From: Mycobacterium sp. 1554424.7
GTDB taxonomy: Bacteria > Actinomycetota > Actinomycetes > Mycobacteriales > Mycobacteriaceae
NCBI RefSeq assembly: GCF_001665295.1
Contig: NZ_LZSE01000025.1
Span: 1 to 64,000, forward strand
DNA length: 64,000 nt
Reading direction: 5' to 3'
In this document: piece after piece, positions 52,715 to 64,000 of the stretch
How positions within the stretch are numbered: the stretch's first letter is position 1
Layout of the letters: every line of letters begins with the position of its first letter
Position numbers and translations under genes: made by a program
The notes under the pieces: generated by a model
The model's database searches: none
Seen by the model: only the letters and a program-made list of their open reading frames with translations
What the model was told of the DNA's origin: nothing

Positions 52715-55150
52715 CTACACCTCCAGACCGCCCAACACCGCCAGCAGCTGCTTCTCCACCGCCGCCTGCGCGTCCGGCTCGTCGGGCAGCTCGACGCAGA
52801 AGACGTCGGCCGCCGTCGACCCGAACGTGTGAACCTTGGCCCATCTGACGTCGGCCCCGGCGCGCTCCAGCGCCCGGGCCAGCAGCGCGAGCAAGCCCAA
52901 CCGATCCATCGCGCGCACCTCGACGAGAGCCTGGCCGGACGCGGCGGAGTCGAGCCACTGTATGTGGGGCGGGGCGGTCGACCGCGTGACCGGCACCCCG
53001 ACCTGGATCTCGCCGGCCCGCTCGGTCGCCGCGCCGGCGGCGTCGGTGTCGCGCTTCTCCAGCGTGCCGAGGACGTCGACGTCGCCGTTGAGTGCATTGG
53101 TGAACAGCTGGCGCAGCAGGCCCGCTTCGGGCGGCGAACCGAACAGCGGCGACACCACGAACTCGATGATCGCCGCGCCCTCGTGCGTGTTGACCGACGC
53201 CGAATGGATCCGCAACGAGTTCAGCGCGAGCACCGCGGCGGCGTTCGACGCCAATCCGCGCTGATCCGGCGCGATCATCACCAGGTTCAAGCGCTCGCCG
53301 CCGGCGGGCTCGATCTGCACATGCACGCCGTGGTCCGCTGCCAGCGAAAGATATTGCGGCGCAGTCGGTTCCGCCTGCGGCAGCGGCTCGCCCGCCATCA
53401 TCATCCGGCAGCGGCGCACCAGCTCCTCGATCAGGGACGCCTTCCAGTCGCTCCACACCCCGGGGCCCGTCGCCTTCGAGTCCGCCTCGGTCAGCGCGTG
53501 CAACACCTCCAGCAGCAGCGGATCCCCGTCCAACGCGTCGGACACGACCTCGATCGTCTTGGGGTCGTTGAGGTCGTTTCGGGTCGCCGCCACCGGCAGC
53601 AGCAGGTGGTGGCGAACCAGCTTCGACAGGAACTCGGTGTCCTTGGGCGAAATCCCGAGCCGGGGCGCGATCTCGAGGGCCATCTCGGCGCCGAGCAGGC
53701 TGTGGTCGACTCCCCTGCCCTTCCCGATGTCGTGCAGCAGCGCGCCCAGCGCGAGCAGGTCGGGCCGCGCCACCCGGGTCGCCAGCGGCGCCGCATTCAC
53801 GGTGGTCTCGATGACGTGGCGGTCCACGGTCCACTTGTGCGCGACGTCACGCGGCGGAAGGTCGCGGATAGCAGCCCATTCCGGCAACAGCCGCTCCCAC
53901 AGCCCGGTGCGGTCGAGCGCCTCTACCGTCGCCACCGCGGTGGGCCCCGCCGAGAGCACGACCAGCAGGTCGTCCAATGCCGTGCTGGGCCAAGGGATTG
54001 GCATCTCGGGCGCGCTCGCGGCCAGGCGACTGAGCGTGGCGGCGCCGATCGGCAACCCGGTGTCGGCCGACGCGGCGGCCAACCGCAGCACCAGCCCGGC
54101 GTCGGTTTCCGGTGCGGCGTCGCGGGCGAGCACGATTTCCCCCGCGTACTCGACGACGCCCTCGTCCAGCGGGCGGCGCTTGGGCCGCCGCACCAGGGCC
54201 GACACGCCGCGGCGCGGCAACGCGTTCTCGGCGGTCCGCAGCCCCGTCTCGGCGTGGTAGGCGATGGTCCGGCCGGCGTCGGAAAGCTTGCGGGACAAGT
54301 CGAATCGGTCACCGATGTGCAGGGCGGCGCTGATCTCGTCGGCGTACTGGGCCAGCAGTTGATCGCGCCCGCGCCCGGACACGCGGTGCAGCTCGGTGCG
54401 CACGTCGAGCAGCGTCAGGTAGGCCTCGTCGAGCGAACCGCCCGGCGTTTCTGGGCGGGCCATGCCATGGCGGTCGATGAGCTGGGCCACGCCGAGGGCG
54501 TCGAGCAACTGCACGTCGCGCAGGCCGCCGCGACCGGATTTCAGGTCCGGCTCGGCGCGCTGCGAAATCCGGCCACAACGCTGCCAACGCGCCTGGGTGA
54601 TTTCGACGAGCTCACCCATTCGGGAGCGAATTGCGCTGCGCCACTGCCTTCTTGCGCCCGCGATCAATTCCTCGGACAGCCGCGAGTCACCGGCGATGTG
54701 ACGGGCATCCAGCATGCCCAGGGCAGCGATCAAGTCGGAGTTGGCGACGCCCAGCGCCCCGGAAACCGTTCGCACGCTGTGGTCTAACCGAACGTTGGCG
54801 TCCCACAGCGGATACCACAGCTTGTCGGCGACCACTTGCAGCACGTCGTCGGACTTGTTGTCGTGCAACAACATCAGGTCCAGATCGGAATACGGCAGCA
54901 GCTCGTGGCGGCCCAGCCCGCCGATCCCGACGATCGCGAAGCCACTGGCGTCGGTGATCCCGATCTCGTCCGCCTTGGCGGTCAGCCACGACTCGTGCAG
55001 ATCCTGCCATGCGTGCCGCAACTCGGCCGCCGCCAAGCCGCGACCATCCGACAGGAGCGCGCGTCGCGCGGCAACCAAATCACTTGCCGTGCAGCTGCTT
55101 TCCGTTACCGGTCCAGATGACCCGGACGGGCCGGGTGGGTCCTGTTTCAT
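52715..55150 (-). CDS. glnD: PII uridylyltransferase/uridylyl-removing enzyme GlnD
   Basis: 811 residues; in actinobacteria it adenylylates PII (GlnB/GlnK). Domains: nucleotidyltransferase (about 60-200, [19 protein letters not shown]), a linker helix region ([15 protein letters not shown]), an HD domain (about 440-540, [19 protein letters not shown]) and two ACT domains at the C-terminus (about 620-690 and 735-811) that sense glutamine. It lies 45 bases after glnB in amt-glnB-glnD. Equivalent of Rv2918c. It converges with the lipase gene, with a 15-base gap and no clear terminator. Confidence 0.95.
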   Translation of the reverse strand: MKQDPPGPSGSSGPVTESSCTASDLVAARRALLSDGRGLAAAELRHAWQDLHESWLTAKADEIGITDASGFAIVGIGGLGRHELLPYSDLDLMLLHDNKSDDVLQVVADKLWYPLWDANVRLDHSVRTVSGALGVANSDLIAALGMLDARHIAGDSRLSEELIAGARRQWRSAIRSRMGELVEITQARWQRCGRISQRAEPDLKSGRGGLRDVQLLDALGVAQLIDRHGMARPETPGGSLDEAYLTLLDVRTELHRVSGRGRDQLLAQYADEISAALHIGDRFDLSRKLSDAGRTIAYHAETGLRTAENALPRRGVSALVRRPKRRPLDEGVVEYAGEIVLARDAAPETDAGLVLRLAAASADTGLPIGAATLSRLAASAPEMPIPWPSTALDDLLVVLSAGPTAVATVEALDRTGLWERLLPEWAAIRDLPPRDVAHKWTVDRHVIETTVNAAPLATRVARPDLLALGALLHDIGKGRGVDHSLLGAEMALEIAPRLGISPKDTEFLSKLVRHHLLLPVAATRNDLNDPKTIEVVSDALDGDPLLLEVLHALTEADSKATGPGVWSDWKASLIEELVRRCRMMMAGEPLPQAEPTAPQYLSLAADHGVHVQIEPAGGERLNLVMIAPDQRGLASNAAAVLALNSLRIHSASVNTHEGAAIIEFVVSPLFGSPPEAGLLRQLFTNALNGDVDVLGTLEKRDTDAAGAATERAGEIQVGVPVTRSTAPPHIQWLDSAASGQALVEVRAMDRLGLLALLARALERAGADVRWAKVHTFGSTAADVFCVELPDEPDAQAAVEKQLLAVLGGLEV

Positions 55151-55195
55151 ACCCTCCCGGCCCGTCCGGCCTGGATCAGCAAGCTACGGTCAAGG

Positions 55196-56961
<1,766 letters not shown>

Positions 56962-57037
56962 GCGCTATCACCTCCGGTCGCACAGGAAAGGCCGTCAGAC
57001 GTCCGTCTGTGGCCTGCGAGAACCATGCGCAATTGTT

Positions 57038-57075
57038 GTTTCGGCGATGGTGCCGCGATGTTTCGGCGGTATTAA
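57038..57075 (-). promoter_or_regulatory. GlnR-like binding box upstream of amt-glnB-glnD
   Basis: Minus-strand order: TTAAT, 6 bases, GAAAC, 6 bases, GCACC, 6 bases, GAAAC. Actinobacterial GlnR boxes have two such pairs, gTnAC-6-GaAAC, with the same 11-base period. Both GAAAC halves are perfect and the two gTnAC halves are degraded. It lies 77-114 bases before the amt start codon, inside the amt/ftsY gap. Confidence 0.65.
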
Positions 57076-57100
57076 CGTCGCGCGGGGCGTGTAAGCGGTT

Positions 57101-58414
57101 TCAGCCGAGCAGGGCGTCCACGAACGCGCCGGGTTCGAACGGTGCCAGATCGTCGGGTCCTTCGCCGAGCCCGACCAGCTTCACGGGCACCCCGAGTTCC
57201 TGTTGGACACGGAAAACGATGCCGCCCTTGGCCGTTCCGTCCAGCTTGGTCAGGACGGCGCCGGTGATGTCGACGACGTCGGCGAAAACGCGCGCCTGGG
57301 CAAGACCGTTCTGGCCGATGGTGGCGTCGAGCACCAGCAGCACCTCGTCGACCGCGGCCCGCCGGGTCACCACCCGCTTGACCTTGTCGAGTTCGTCCAT
57401 CAGCCCGACCTTGGTGTGCAGCCGTCCGGCGGTGTCGATGACGACGACGTCGGCACCGGCGGCGATGCCCTTGTCGACGGCGTCGAACGCCACCGACGCC
57501 GGGTCGGCGCCCTCGGGCCCGCGCACCACGTCCGCGCCCACCCGCGCCGCCCAGGTTTGCAGCTGATCTGCGGCCGCGGCCCGGAAGGTGTCGGCGGCGC
57601 CCAGCACGACGCGCCGCCCGTCGGCCACCAGCACCCGCGCCAGCTTGCCGACGGTGGTGGTCTTCCCGGTGCCGTTCACGCCGACGACCAGCAACACCGA
57701 GGGATGGTCGGCGTGCGGCAGCGCGCGGATCGAGCGGTCCATGCCGGGTTGCAGCTCGTTGATCAGGACGTCGCGCAGCACGGCCTTCGCGTCGGCCTCG
57801 GTGCGCACGCTGCCGCTGGCCAGCCGGCTGCGCAGGTTCGACATCACCGACTCGGTGACGACGGGGCCCAGGTCGGCGACCAGTAGCGTGTCCTCGACGT
57901 CCTGCCAGGAGTCCTCGTCCAGGTCGCCGCCGCCGATCAGGCCGAGCACGCTGCGCCCGAGCGCGTTCTGCGAGCGCGCCAGCCGGCCGCGCAGCCGCTC
58001 CAGCCGGCCTTCGGGCGGCGCGATGGCCTCGATCTCGGCGGCCTCGGGCGCCGGCGCGGCTTCGGATGCCGGCGCCGCCTCGAGCACAGGCGGCGGAGCC
58101 GGCGGGGCCTCGGGCGGCGGCGCGAACGTCTCGGGCTCCGGCAGTTCGACGTCGGAGATCGTGCGCCGTGGCGCGTCGCGGGGCACGGTCGCGTCGTCGC
58201 CTACCGCGGGCAGCCCGGTGGTGTCGAGTGTCGGCGTTTGGCTGAACGTGATGCCGGACGACGCGGTGTAGCCGCCGGAACGGTCGAGCGCCCCGGGCTC
58301 GGGGCGCGCCAGGCTGATCCTGCGGCGGCGGTACCGCACCAGGCCCAGGACCAGCGCGGCGATGACGACCAGGGTGGCGGCGACCGCGATCGCGATCCAA
58401 AGACCTTGGGACAC
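57101..58414 (-). CDS. ftsY: Signal recognition particle receptor FtsY
   Basis: 437 residues. One N-terminal membrane helix (LWIAIAVAATLVVIAALVLG, 5-24) anchors it, followed by a long Pro/Ala/Glu-rich A domain (35-125), then NG domains: VGVNGTGKTTTVGKLARVL, AADTFRAAAADQL, VIDTAGRLHTKVGLMDEL, TKLDGTAKGG and VGLGEGPDDL. It pairs with Ffh as a GTPase to deliver ribosomes to SecY. It starts at GTG 58414. The anchor helix is common in actinobacteria. Equivalent of Rv2921c. Confidence 0.96.
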   Translation of the reverse strand: MSQGLWIAIAVAATLVVIAALVLGLVRYRRRRISLARPEPGALDRSGGYTASSGITFSQTPTLDTTGLPAVGDDATVPRDAPRRTISDVELPEPETFAPPPEAPPAPPPVLEAAPASEAAPAPEAAEIEAIAPPEGRLERLRGRLARSQNALGRSVLGLIGGGDLDEDSWQDVEDTLLVADLGPVVTESVMSNLRSRLASGSVRTEADAKAVLRDVLINELQPGMDRSIRALPHADHPSVLLVVGVNGTGKTTTVGKLARVLVADGRRVVLGAADTFRAAAADQLQTWAARVGADVVRGPEGADPASVAFDAVDKGIAAGADVVVIDTAGRLHTKVGLMDELDKVKRVVTRRAAVDEVLLVLDATIGQNGLAQARVFADVVDITGAVLTKLDGTAKGGIVFRVQQELGVPVKLVGLGEGPDDLAPFEPGAFVDALLG

Positions 58415-58490
58415 GCTGGCATTCTTTCAGGAGCCCTCGAGTCCACTGAACACAGCCGGACAACCGGGGCGCATCACGGCAGGGCCGTCG

Positions 58491-59147
58491 TCAGCCGCCA
58501 AGTCCCTTCTTGACGGCCGCGTCCTGCTTCTGGCCGACGTCGACGACGAAGTCCGGCGGCGGGAGCGGGCCCACCGCGCCAATGAACTCCAGCGTGACGA
58601 AGGCTCGGCCCTCGGTGAACAGCAAGGCCGTCACACTCTTTGAACCATCCGGAGACTTGCCCGACATCGTGGTTCCACCCGTGCCGACATTTGCTGGGGC
58701 CGTTTCGGGATTCGTGACCATGCCCTGTCCCGCCTTTGCCGCGTTAAGCGCGCTCGTGGCAGCGGCCGCATCCGGCAGGACCTGGATGGTGTCGCGGATA
58801 TGGACCTCCTTGACCGTGACACCGTCCTGATCCGCGGGGTGGGGTTGGGTGCTGAAGGTGATCGCAACGCCCGGTTGGCCATTGGGGTTCGTTGTCGCCT
58901 GGCCGGCGACGAAGGGCATCGGCGCATCGATATCTGTCGTCTGGATCAACAACCGGGTGTAATCGCTGGGCTGTGCCGGCGGCGAAGAAGGCGGAGCCGG
59001 GATCGCGGTTGTGGTGGCCACGGCTGTGCTCATCGCGGTGGCCGATGCCGGCGTCGCCGTGGACGACGACGAAGTGCCACTGCAGCCGGCCAGCGTCGCC
59101 GCCAGCGCCGCCGCCATGGCACCGGTAGCGATGCGGTTGGTCTCCAT
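58491..59147 (-). CDS. Conserved lipoprotein of unknown function
   Basis: 218 residues, with a lipobox LAGC (Cys near residue 22) and a Ser/Thr/Pro-rich tether (about 25-60) before a folded domain (DYTRLLIQTTDIDAPMPFV, PDAAAATSALNAAKAGQGMV, SGKSPDGSKSVTALLFTEGR). This looks like a mycobacterial lipoprotein with a sensor- or antigen-like domain; I cannot name a family with confidence. It lies between smc and ftsY, where I recall no gene in M. tuberculosis, with 75-85 base gaps on both sides on the same strand. Confidence 0.75.
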   Translation of the reverse strand: METNRIATGAMAAALAATLAGCSGTSSSSTATPASATAMSTAVATTTAIPAPPSSPPAQPSDYTRLLIQTTDIDAPMPFVAGQATTNPNGQPGVAITFSTQPHPADQDGVTVKEVHIRDTIQVLPDAAAATSALNAAKAGQGMVTNPETAPANVGTGGTTMSGKSPDGSKSVTALLFTEGRAFVTLEFIGAVGPLPPPDFVVDVGQKQDAAVKKGLGG

Positions 59148-59232
59148 TGGGGGGACGTCCTTTCTGCCCGCCCGGCGGGCCCCCCGAGTTCACAAGCGTC
59201 GGGTCGCTACCGATCCCAACAAATCGCTCTGC

Positions 59233-62200
59233 TCAGGACGGGTTGCCGACCAGCTGCTCCACCTGCTGGCCGCGCATCCGCTGGGAGATCACCGCGGTGA
59301 TGCCGTCGCCCTGCATGGTCACGCCGTACAGCGCGTCGGCGACCTCCATCGTGGGCTTCTGGTGGGTGATGATGATGATCTGCGAGCGGGCCCGCAGGAG
59401 TTCGAACAGGCTGATCAGGCGGCGCAGGTTCGTGTCGTCGAGCGCCGCCTCGACCTCGTCCATGATGTAGAACGGCGACGGGCGGGCCCGGAAGATGGCC
59501 ACCAGCATGGCCACCGCCGTCAGCGCCTTCTCGCCGCCGGACAGCAAAGACAGCCGGGTGATCTTCTTGCCGGGCGGACGCGCCTCCACCTCGATGCCGG
59601 TGGTGAGCATGTCGTCCGGATCGGTCAGCCGCAGCCGGCCCTCGCCGCCGGGGAACAGCACGGTGAAGACTTCCCGGAATTCGCGTTCGACGTCGACGAA
59701 CGCGTCGTTAAAGACCTGTAGGATGCGCGCGTCGACGTCGGCGATGACGTCGAGCAGGTCCTTGCGGGCGGCCTTGACGTCCTCAAGCTGGGTGGACAGG
59801 AAGTTGTAGCGCTCCTCCAGCGCAGCAAACTCCTCCAGGGCCAGCGGGTTGACCCTGCCCAGCTCGGCTAATTCCTTCTCGGCCCGCTTGGCCCGGCGCT
59901 CCTGGGTGGCCCGGTCGTACGGGATCGGGGCCGGGGCGTAAACCTGCTCGCCGCGCTCGCGGGCCTGCTCGTACTCGGCCATTTCCAGGTCGGTCGGCGG
60001 CAGCTGATTCTCCGGCCCGTACTCGGCGATCAGGTCGTCCGGCGACATGCCGAACTGCTCGAGCACCATCTGCTCGAGCTGCTCTATGCGCATCGCCGCC
60101 TGGGCGTTGGCCACCTCGTCGCGGTGCAGCGAGTCGGTGAGCTTGGCCAACCGGGCGCCCAGCGCGTTCACCTCGTCGCGCACCGTCGCCATCGCGGCCG
60201 TGCGCTGCCGGCGTTCGGCGACCAGCGCGTCGCGCATCGCCGATGCCGCGTCCACCACCCGGTCCAGCCGCGCCGCCAGCAGCCGCCCCGCGTCGGCGAC
60301 GGCGCGGGCGGCGGCCGCGGCGCGCAGTCGCGCCTCGCGCGCCTGCTGGGCCCGCAGCCGCGCTTCGCGTTCGGCCGCGGCCGCGCGCCGCAGGGAGTCC
60401 GCCCGCCCGCGCACCGCGTTGGCGCGCTCCTCGGCCGTCCGCACGGCCAGCCGGGCCTCCACCTCCACGCCACGGGCGGTTTCGGCGGCGGCGGCGATCT
60501 GCAGACGGTTCGCCGGTTCGGCCGCGTCCACCTGCTGCGTCTCCTGGGCGTTGCGCAGCCGGGTCTCCAGCTCGGTGACCTCTTCGACGGTCTGCGCGCG
60601 CCCCGCCTCGGCCTCCTCGCGCTGGCGCAGCAACCTGCCCCATTCGTCCTCGGCGGCGCGGGCGTCCTGCCCGAGCCTGCCCAACTGCTCGTACATCGCC
60701 GAGATGGCGGTGTCGGATTCGTTGAGCGCGGCCAGCGCCTGCTCGGCGGAATCCTGCCGCGCGGCCTGCTCGGTCAGCGCGCCGGACAAAGCCGCGCTGA
60801 GCTGCGCCACCTGCGCTTCGGCGGCCGCCAGCTCGCTACCGGCCTTGTCGATCTCCGAGGTGAGCTCCAGCGTGGACAGCTTGCGGTCGGAACCCCCGCT
60901 CACCCAGCCCGCGCCCACCAGGTCGCCGTCGAGCGTGACCGCGCGCAACTGCGGGCGGGCCGCGACCAGGTCCAGCGCGTCGCCGAGGTCGTTGACGACC
61001 GCGACGCCGGACAGCATGGCGGTCATCGCCCCGCGCAGCCGCGGGGGCGCCTCGACCAGGTCGAGGGCCCACAGGGCGCCGCCGGGCAGGGCGACGGCCG
61101 GCGCGGGCTGATCGGCGGGCCAGTCGCCCAACACCAGGGCCGCGCGGCCGCCGTCGGCCTGCTTGAGGGCGGCGACCGCGGAGCGGGCCGCGCCGAAGCT
61201 GTCGGCCGCCAGCGCGTCGGCCGCGGATCCGAGCACCGCGGCCAGCGCCGTCTCGTAGCCGGAGCGCACCTTGACCAGCTTGGCGATGGGGCCGAAAAGC
61301 CCTGTGCCGGCGTGGTTTTGGGCGAGCCACGCCGCACCGTCCTTGCGCTCCAGCCCGACCGAGAGCGCGTCGATGCGGGCGCGCAGCGACGCGACTTCCC
61401 GTTCGGCGCCCCGCTCGGCGGCCTGCAGCTCGGCGACGCGTTCGTCGGCCAGCCGCAACGCGGCCACGGTCCGCTCGTGATGCTCGTCGAGGCCCACCTC
61501 GCCCTGGTCCAGCTCGCCGACGCGCGCTTGCACGGTCTCGAATTCGGCGCGGGTCTGCTGCGCGCGGGCGGCGGCCTCCTCGATGCGCTCGGACAGCCGC
61601 GCGACGCTGTCGTCGATCGATTCGACGCGCGCCCGCATGGTCTCCACCTGCCCGGCCAGCCGCGCCAGGCCCTCCCGACGGTCCGCCTCCGCGCGCACCG
61701 CCGCCAGGTGCGCCTGGTCGGCCTCGGCGGCCTCGGCCTCGCGCTCGGCCAATTCGGCGCGGGCCGCGTCCAGGCGGGTGCGCGCCGCGGCCAGCTCCGC
61801 CAGCAGCCGCTGCTCTGTCACCTCCACCTGCTGGGCTTCGGCCTCCAACTCCTCGGGGTTTCTGGGGTCGGTGTCGCTCGTCGTCACCGGCTCGACGTCG
61901 AGATGCTGGGCGCGTTCGCTGGCGATGCGCACCGTGGCGGCGACGCGCTCGGCCAGGGCCGACAGCCCGAACCAGGTGTGCTGGACCGATTCGGCCCGGC
62001 CCGAGAGCTCGGCGAGCGCGGTCTCGTGCGCGGCCAGCTCCTGCGAGGCCACCTCCAGGCGGGATGCGGCCTCGTCGTGCTCGCGGCGCATGCGGGCCTC
62101 GGCCTCGAAGATCGCGTCGCGCTCCACCTGGCGGCTGACCAGGTCGTCGGCGGCCAGCCGCAGCTTCGCGTCGCGCAGGTCGGCCTGGATGGTCTGGGCG

Positions 62201-62841
62201 CGACGGGCCACCTCCGCCTGGCGGCCCAACGGCTTGAGCTGGCGGCGCAGCTCGGTGGTCAGGTCGGACAGGCGGGCCAGGTTGGCCTGCATCGCGTCGA
62301 GTTTGCGCAGCGCCTTTTCCTTGCGCTTGCGGTGCTTGAGCACGCCGGCGGCCTCTTCAATGAAGGCCCGGCGATCCTCCGGTCGCGACTGCAGGATCTC
62401 GTCGAGCTTGCCCTGCCCGACGATGACGTGCATCTCGCGGCCGATGCCCGAGTCGCTCAACAGCTCCTGGACATCCATCAAACGGCAACTGCTGCCGTTG
62501 ATTTCGTATTCGCTGGCGCCGTCGCGGAACATCCGGCGCGTGATCGACACCTCGGAGTACTCGATGGGCAGCGCGTTGTCGGAGTTGTCGATGGTGACGG
62601 TGACCTCGGCGCGGCCCAACGGCGCCCGCGAGGAGGTGCCGGCGAAGATGACGTCCTCCATCTTCCCGCCGCGCAGCGTCTTTGCCCCCTGCTCCCCCAT
62701 CACCCACGCCAGCGCGTCGACGACGTTGGATTTGCCGGAACCGTTGGGTCCGACGACGGCGGTAATGCCCGGCTCGAAGCGCAGAGTCGTCGGCGAAGCG
62801 AAGGACTTGAAGCCCTTCAGCGTCAGACTCTTGAGGTACAC
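59233..62841 (-). CDS. smc: Chromosome segregation ATPase SMC
   Basis: 1202 residues. N-terminal ATPase head: Walker [10 protein letters not shown] (31-39); then a coiled coil rich in Ala/Glu/Arg, a hinge around 500-650 ([35 protein letters not shown]), a second coiled coil, and the C-terminal head with signature [13 protein letters not shown] near 1115 and Walker [13 protein letters not shown]. It condenses and segregates the chromosome with ScpA and ScpB. It starts at GTG 62841. The length is normal for mycobacteria. Equivalent of Rv2922c. Confidence 0.96.
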   Translation of the reverse strand: MYLKSLTLKGFKSFASPTTLRFEPGITAVVGPNGSGKSNVVDALAWVMGEQGAKTLRGGKMEDVIFAGTSSRAPLGRAEVTVTIDNSDNALPIEYSEVSITRRMFRDGASEYEINGSSCRLMDVQELLSDSGIGREMHVIVGQGKLDEILQSRPEDRRAFIEEAAGVLKHRKRKEKALRKLDAMQANLARLSDLTTELRRQLKPLGRQAEVARRAQTIQADLRDAKLRLAADDLVSRQVERDAIFEAEARMRREHDEAASRLEVASQELAAHETALAELSGRAESVQHTWFGLSALAERVAATVRIASERAQHLDVEPVTTSDTDPRNPEELEAEAQQVEVTEQRLLAELAAARTRLDAARAELAEREAEAAEADQAHLAAVRAEADRREGLARLAGQVETMRARVESIDDSVARLSERIEEAAARAQQTRAEFETVQARVGELDQGEVGLDEHHERTVAALRLADERVAELQAAERGAEREVASLRARIDALSVGLERKDGAAWLAQNHAGTGLFGPIAKLVKVRSGYETALAAVLGSAADALAADSFGAARSAVAALKQADGGRAALVLGDWPADQPAPAVALPGGALWALDLVEAPPRLRGAMTAMLSGVAVVNDLGDALDLVAARPQLRAVTLDGDLVGAGWVSGGSDRKLSTLELTSEIDKAGSELAAAEAQVAQLSAALSGALTEQAARQDSAEQALAALNESDTAISAMYEQLGRLGQDARAAEDEWGRLLRQREEAEAGRAQTVEEVTELETRLRNAQETQQVDAAEPANRLQIAAAAETARGVEVEARLAVRTAEERANAVRGRADSLRRAAAAEREARLRAQQAREARLRAAAAARAVADAGRLLAARLDRVVDAASAMRDALVAERRQRTAAMATVRDEVNALGARLAKLTDSLHRDEVANAQAAMRIEQLEQMVLEQFGMSPDDLIAEYGPENQLPPTDLEMAEYEQARERGEQVYAPAPIPYDRATQERRAKRAEKELAELGRVNPLALEEFAALEERYNFLSTQLEDVKAARKDLLDVIADVDARILQVFNDAFVDVEREFREVFTVLFPGGEGRLRLTDPDDMLTTGIEVEARPPGKKITRLSLLSGGEKALTAVAMLVAIFRARPSPFYIMDEVEAALDDTNLRRLISLFELLRARSQIIIITHQKPTMEVADALYGVTMQGDGITAVISQRMRGQQVEQLVGNPS

Positions 62842-63027
62842 AGCGCGCCAGACTACCGGTCAAATTGCCGGCGCCCGGCTTCGCCGAGGGGTGTCGTGGT
62901 GCTTCAAATTTGCCTGGCGTTCACACTCCGACGCACTGGTCACAGTGGCCACATCCGTCACGAGAAACGGTCGGCCACGGCGGGCAAACAACGCCGAAAC
63001 ACTTCGAGAAACCCGGACGCCATGCCC

Positions 63028-63068
63028 GATACGGATGTATCGTGCATCTCACCCGATACGAATGTATT
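63028..63068. promoter_or_regulatory. Two ATACG[GA]ATGTAT palindromes upstream of the PE_PGRS gene
   Basis: GATACGGATGTATC (63028-63041) and GATACGAATGTATT (63055-63068), 27 bases apart centre to centre. Each has GATAC and GTAT(C/T) arms. They lie 40-80 bases before the PE_PGRS start at 63108 and resemble tandem operators of a TetR- or LacI-type repressor. This is inference from symmetry and repetition. Confidence 0.45.
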
Positions 63069-63107
63069 GCGCCTGTCGGCGGGCGTGACCGACCTGGAGG
63101 TTCCACG

Positions 63108-64000
63108 GTGTCTTTTTTCATCGCGCTGCCCGAGGCAGTGTCAGCGGCGGCCTCCGACCTGGGCCGTCTCGGTTCGACGATCAGCGCGGCCAACGCGGCC
63201 GCGGCGGCCCCGACGACGGGGCTGCTGGCCGCGGGCGCCGACGAGGTGTCCGAGGCCATAGCCGCGCTGTTCGGGTCGCACGCCACGGCATATCAGGCGC
63301 TCACCGCCGAGGCGGACGCGTTTCATCAGCAGTTTGTGCAGCTCTTGAACGGGGGCGCCGCGGCCTATGCGGCGGCCGAGGCCGCCAACGCCAACCCGCT
63401 GCAGACCCTGGAGCAGCAGTTGCTGGACGCGATCAATGCGCCCTTCGAGGCGGCGGTGGGTCGCCCGCTGATCGGCAATGGCGCCAACGCGCCGGCGGGG
63501 TCCGGGGCCGCCGGCGGGGACGGTGGGCTGTTGTTGGGTAACGGCGGCAACGGCGGTTCGGGCTCGGCCGGCCAAGACGGCGGCGCCGGAGGGAATGCCG
63601 GGCTGATCGGCGCGCCCGGGGCCGGCGCCACCGGAGGCTCAGGTGCCGCCGGCGGGTTAGGTGGCAACGGCGGCTTGCTATGGGGCACACCGGGTGTCGG
63701 CGGCGCAGGCGGGACCGGCGGTGGGACCGGCGGCGGTGGCGGCAATGCGGGGTTGTTCGGGGTTGGCGGTGCCGGCGGTGTCGGCGGGGACAACCCGGCC
63801 GGGACCGGCGGGACTGGCGGTTTCGGCGGCAACGGCGGCCGTCTCGTGGGAATCGGCGGCCAGGGGGGGACCGGCGGTGCGGGTATAAGCGGCGGTACCG
63901 GTGGCCAGGGCGGTTTGTCGGAGAGCCTGTTCGTCGCAGCCGGCGGTGACGGGGGCACCGGCGGCAGCGGGACCACGGGCCCCGGCGGGACAGGCGGGCT
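63108..64000 (+). CDS. PE_PGRS family protein (3' end outside the window)
   Basis: GTG at 63108 after TGGAGGT opens a frame that runs to the window edge without a stop, about 297 codons. The PE domain (1-95) reads [19 protein letters not shown], with YAAAE as the type VII signal. A GRPLIGNG junction near residue 125 begins the PGRS region, with GGNGG and GGAGG units such as [22 protein letters not shown] and [17 protein letters not shown] proteins are exported to the cell surface by ESX-5. Divergent from smc, where M. tuberculosis carries acyP. Incomplete at the right. Confidence 0.9.
   Translation, partial: MSFFIALPEAVSAAASDLGRLGSTISAANAAAAAPTTGLLAAGADEVSEAIAALFGSHATAYQALTAEADAFHQQFVQLLNGGAAAYAAAEAANANPLQTLEQQLLDAINAPFEAAVGRPLIGNGANAPAGSGAAGGDGGLLLGNGGNGGSGSAGQDGGAGGNAGLIGAPGAGATGGSGAAGGLGGNGGLLWGTPGVGGAGGTGGGTGGGGGNAGLFGVGGAGGVGGDNPAGTGGTGGFGGNGGRLVGIGGQGGTGGAGISGGTGGQGGLSESLFVAAGGDGGTGGSGTTGPGGTGG

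Noticed and set aside
60124-63261. Open frame of about 1045 codons on the plus strand antisense to smc
   Set aside because: Same shadow effect over the long coiled-coil gene; no domain, no ribosome site, and it crosses the real PE_PGRS start in another frame.
63400-64000. GGNGG-rich stretch as a simple DNA repeat or mobile element
   Set aside because: It is in frame with a PE domain and encodes the expected PGRS pattern, so it is coding sequence.

Overview
The window is GC-rich chromosomal DNA of a Mycobacterium, most probably a slow grower. This is inferred from four things: PE/PPE genes including a PE_PGRS gene, a PE-lipase of LipY type, mycobacterial proteins such as PknI, LppW, ViuB and an MPT63-like antigen, and a gene order that follows the M. 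tuberculosis block rlmN (Rv2880c) to smc (Rv2922c) almost step by step. The comparison rests on remembered M. tuberculosis gene order and proteins; no search was run. The PE_PGRS gene argues against a core M. avium complex strain, but I do not name a species.

Layout. 1-6050: a large LuxR-type ATPase regulator, then rlmN, cdsA, frr and pyrH on the minus strand. 6344-11754: an accessory block set between the Rv2884-like GlnR paralogue and the Rv2887-like MarR gene. It holds CsbD, an acyltransferase, an MPT63-like protein, a short acidic protein, an SDR dehydrogenase, DUF2795, ChaB and DUF1360 proteins, which look like a general-stress island. 11852-19485: marR, amiC, tsf, rpsB, an M23-like peptidase, xerC, a lactate 2-monooxygenase homologue and viuB. 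19590-26848: an IclR regulator, a PPE/PE/PPE set, an MFS transporter, and a divergent CoA-transferase plus HMG-CoA-lyase pair. 26855-30791: dprA, comM, the YraN gene and fdhD. 30820-32641: an epimerase and a GAF-ANTAR protein standing where M. tuberculosis has fdhF. 32649-38382: DUF2469, rnhB, lepB, rplS, lppW, and trmD-rimM-khpA-rpsP. 38565-46965: a SnoaL-like protein, a beta-propeller/MoaD pair, a small secreted protein, dacB2, a TetR gene with a D-aminoacylase, pknI and an amidohydrolase. 46973-63108 and on: ffh, an alpha/beta hydrolase, a helicase, a PE-lipase, glnD-glnB-amt, ftsY, a lipoprotein, smc, and a PE_PGRS gene cut by the window end.

Most genes belong to housekeeping operons: translation (frr, tsf, rpsB, rplS, rpsP, rimM, trmD, rlmN), the SRP pathway (ffh, ftsY, lepB), nitrogen sensing (amt-glnB-glnD behind a GlnR-like box), DNA processing (dprA, comM, xerC, smc, rnhB) and the cell envelope (cdsA, dacB2, lppW).

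The less explained parts are between genes. They are a tandem hairpin pair with compensating base changes, two recurring hairpin repeat types at gene ends, a motif shared by the rplS and rpsP promoters, and two matching sigma-F/sigma-B-like promoters in the stress block. I saw no rRNA, tRNA, CRISPR array, insertion sequence or prophage.
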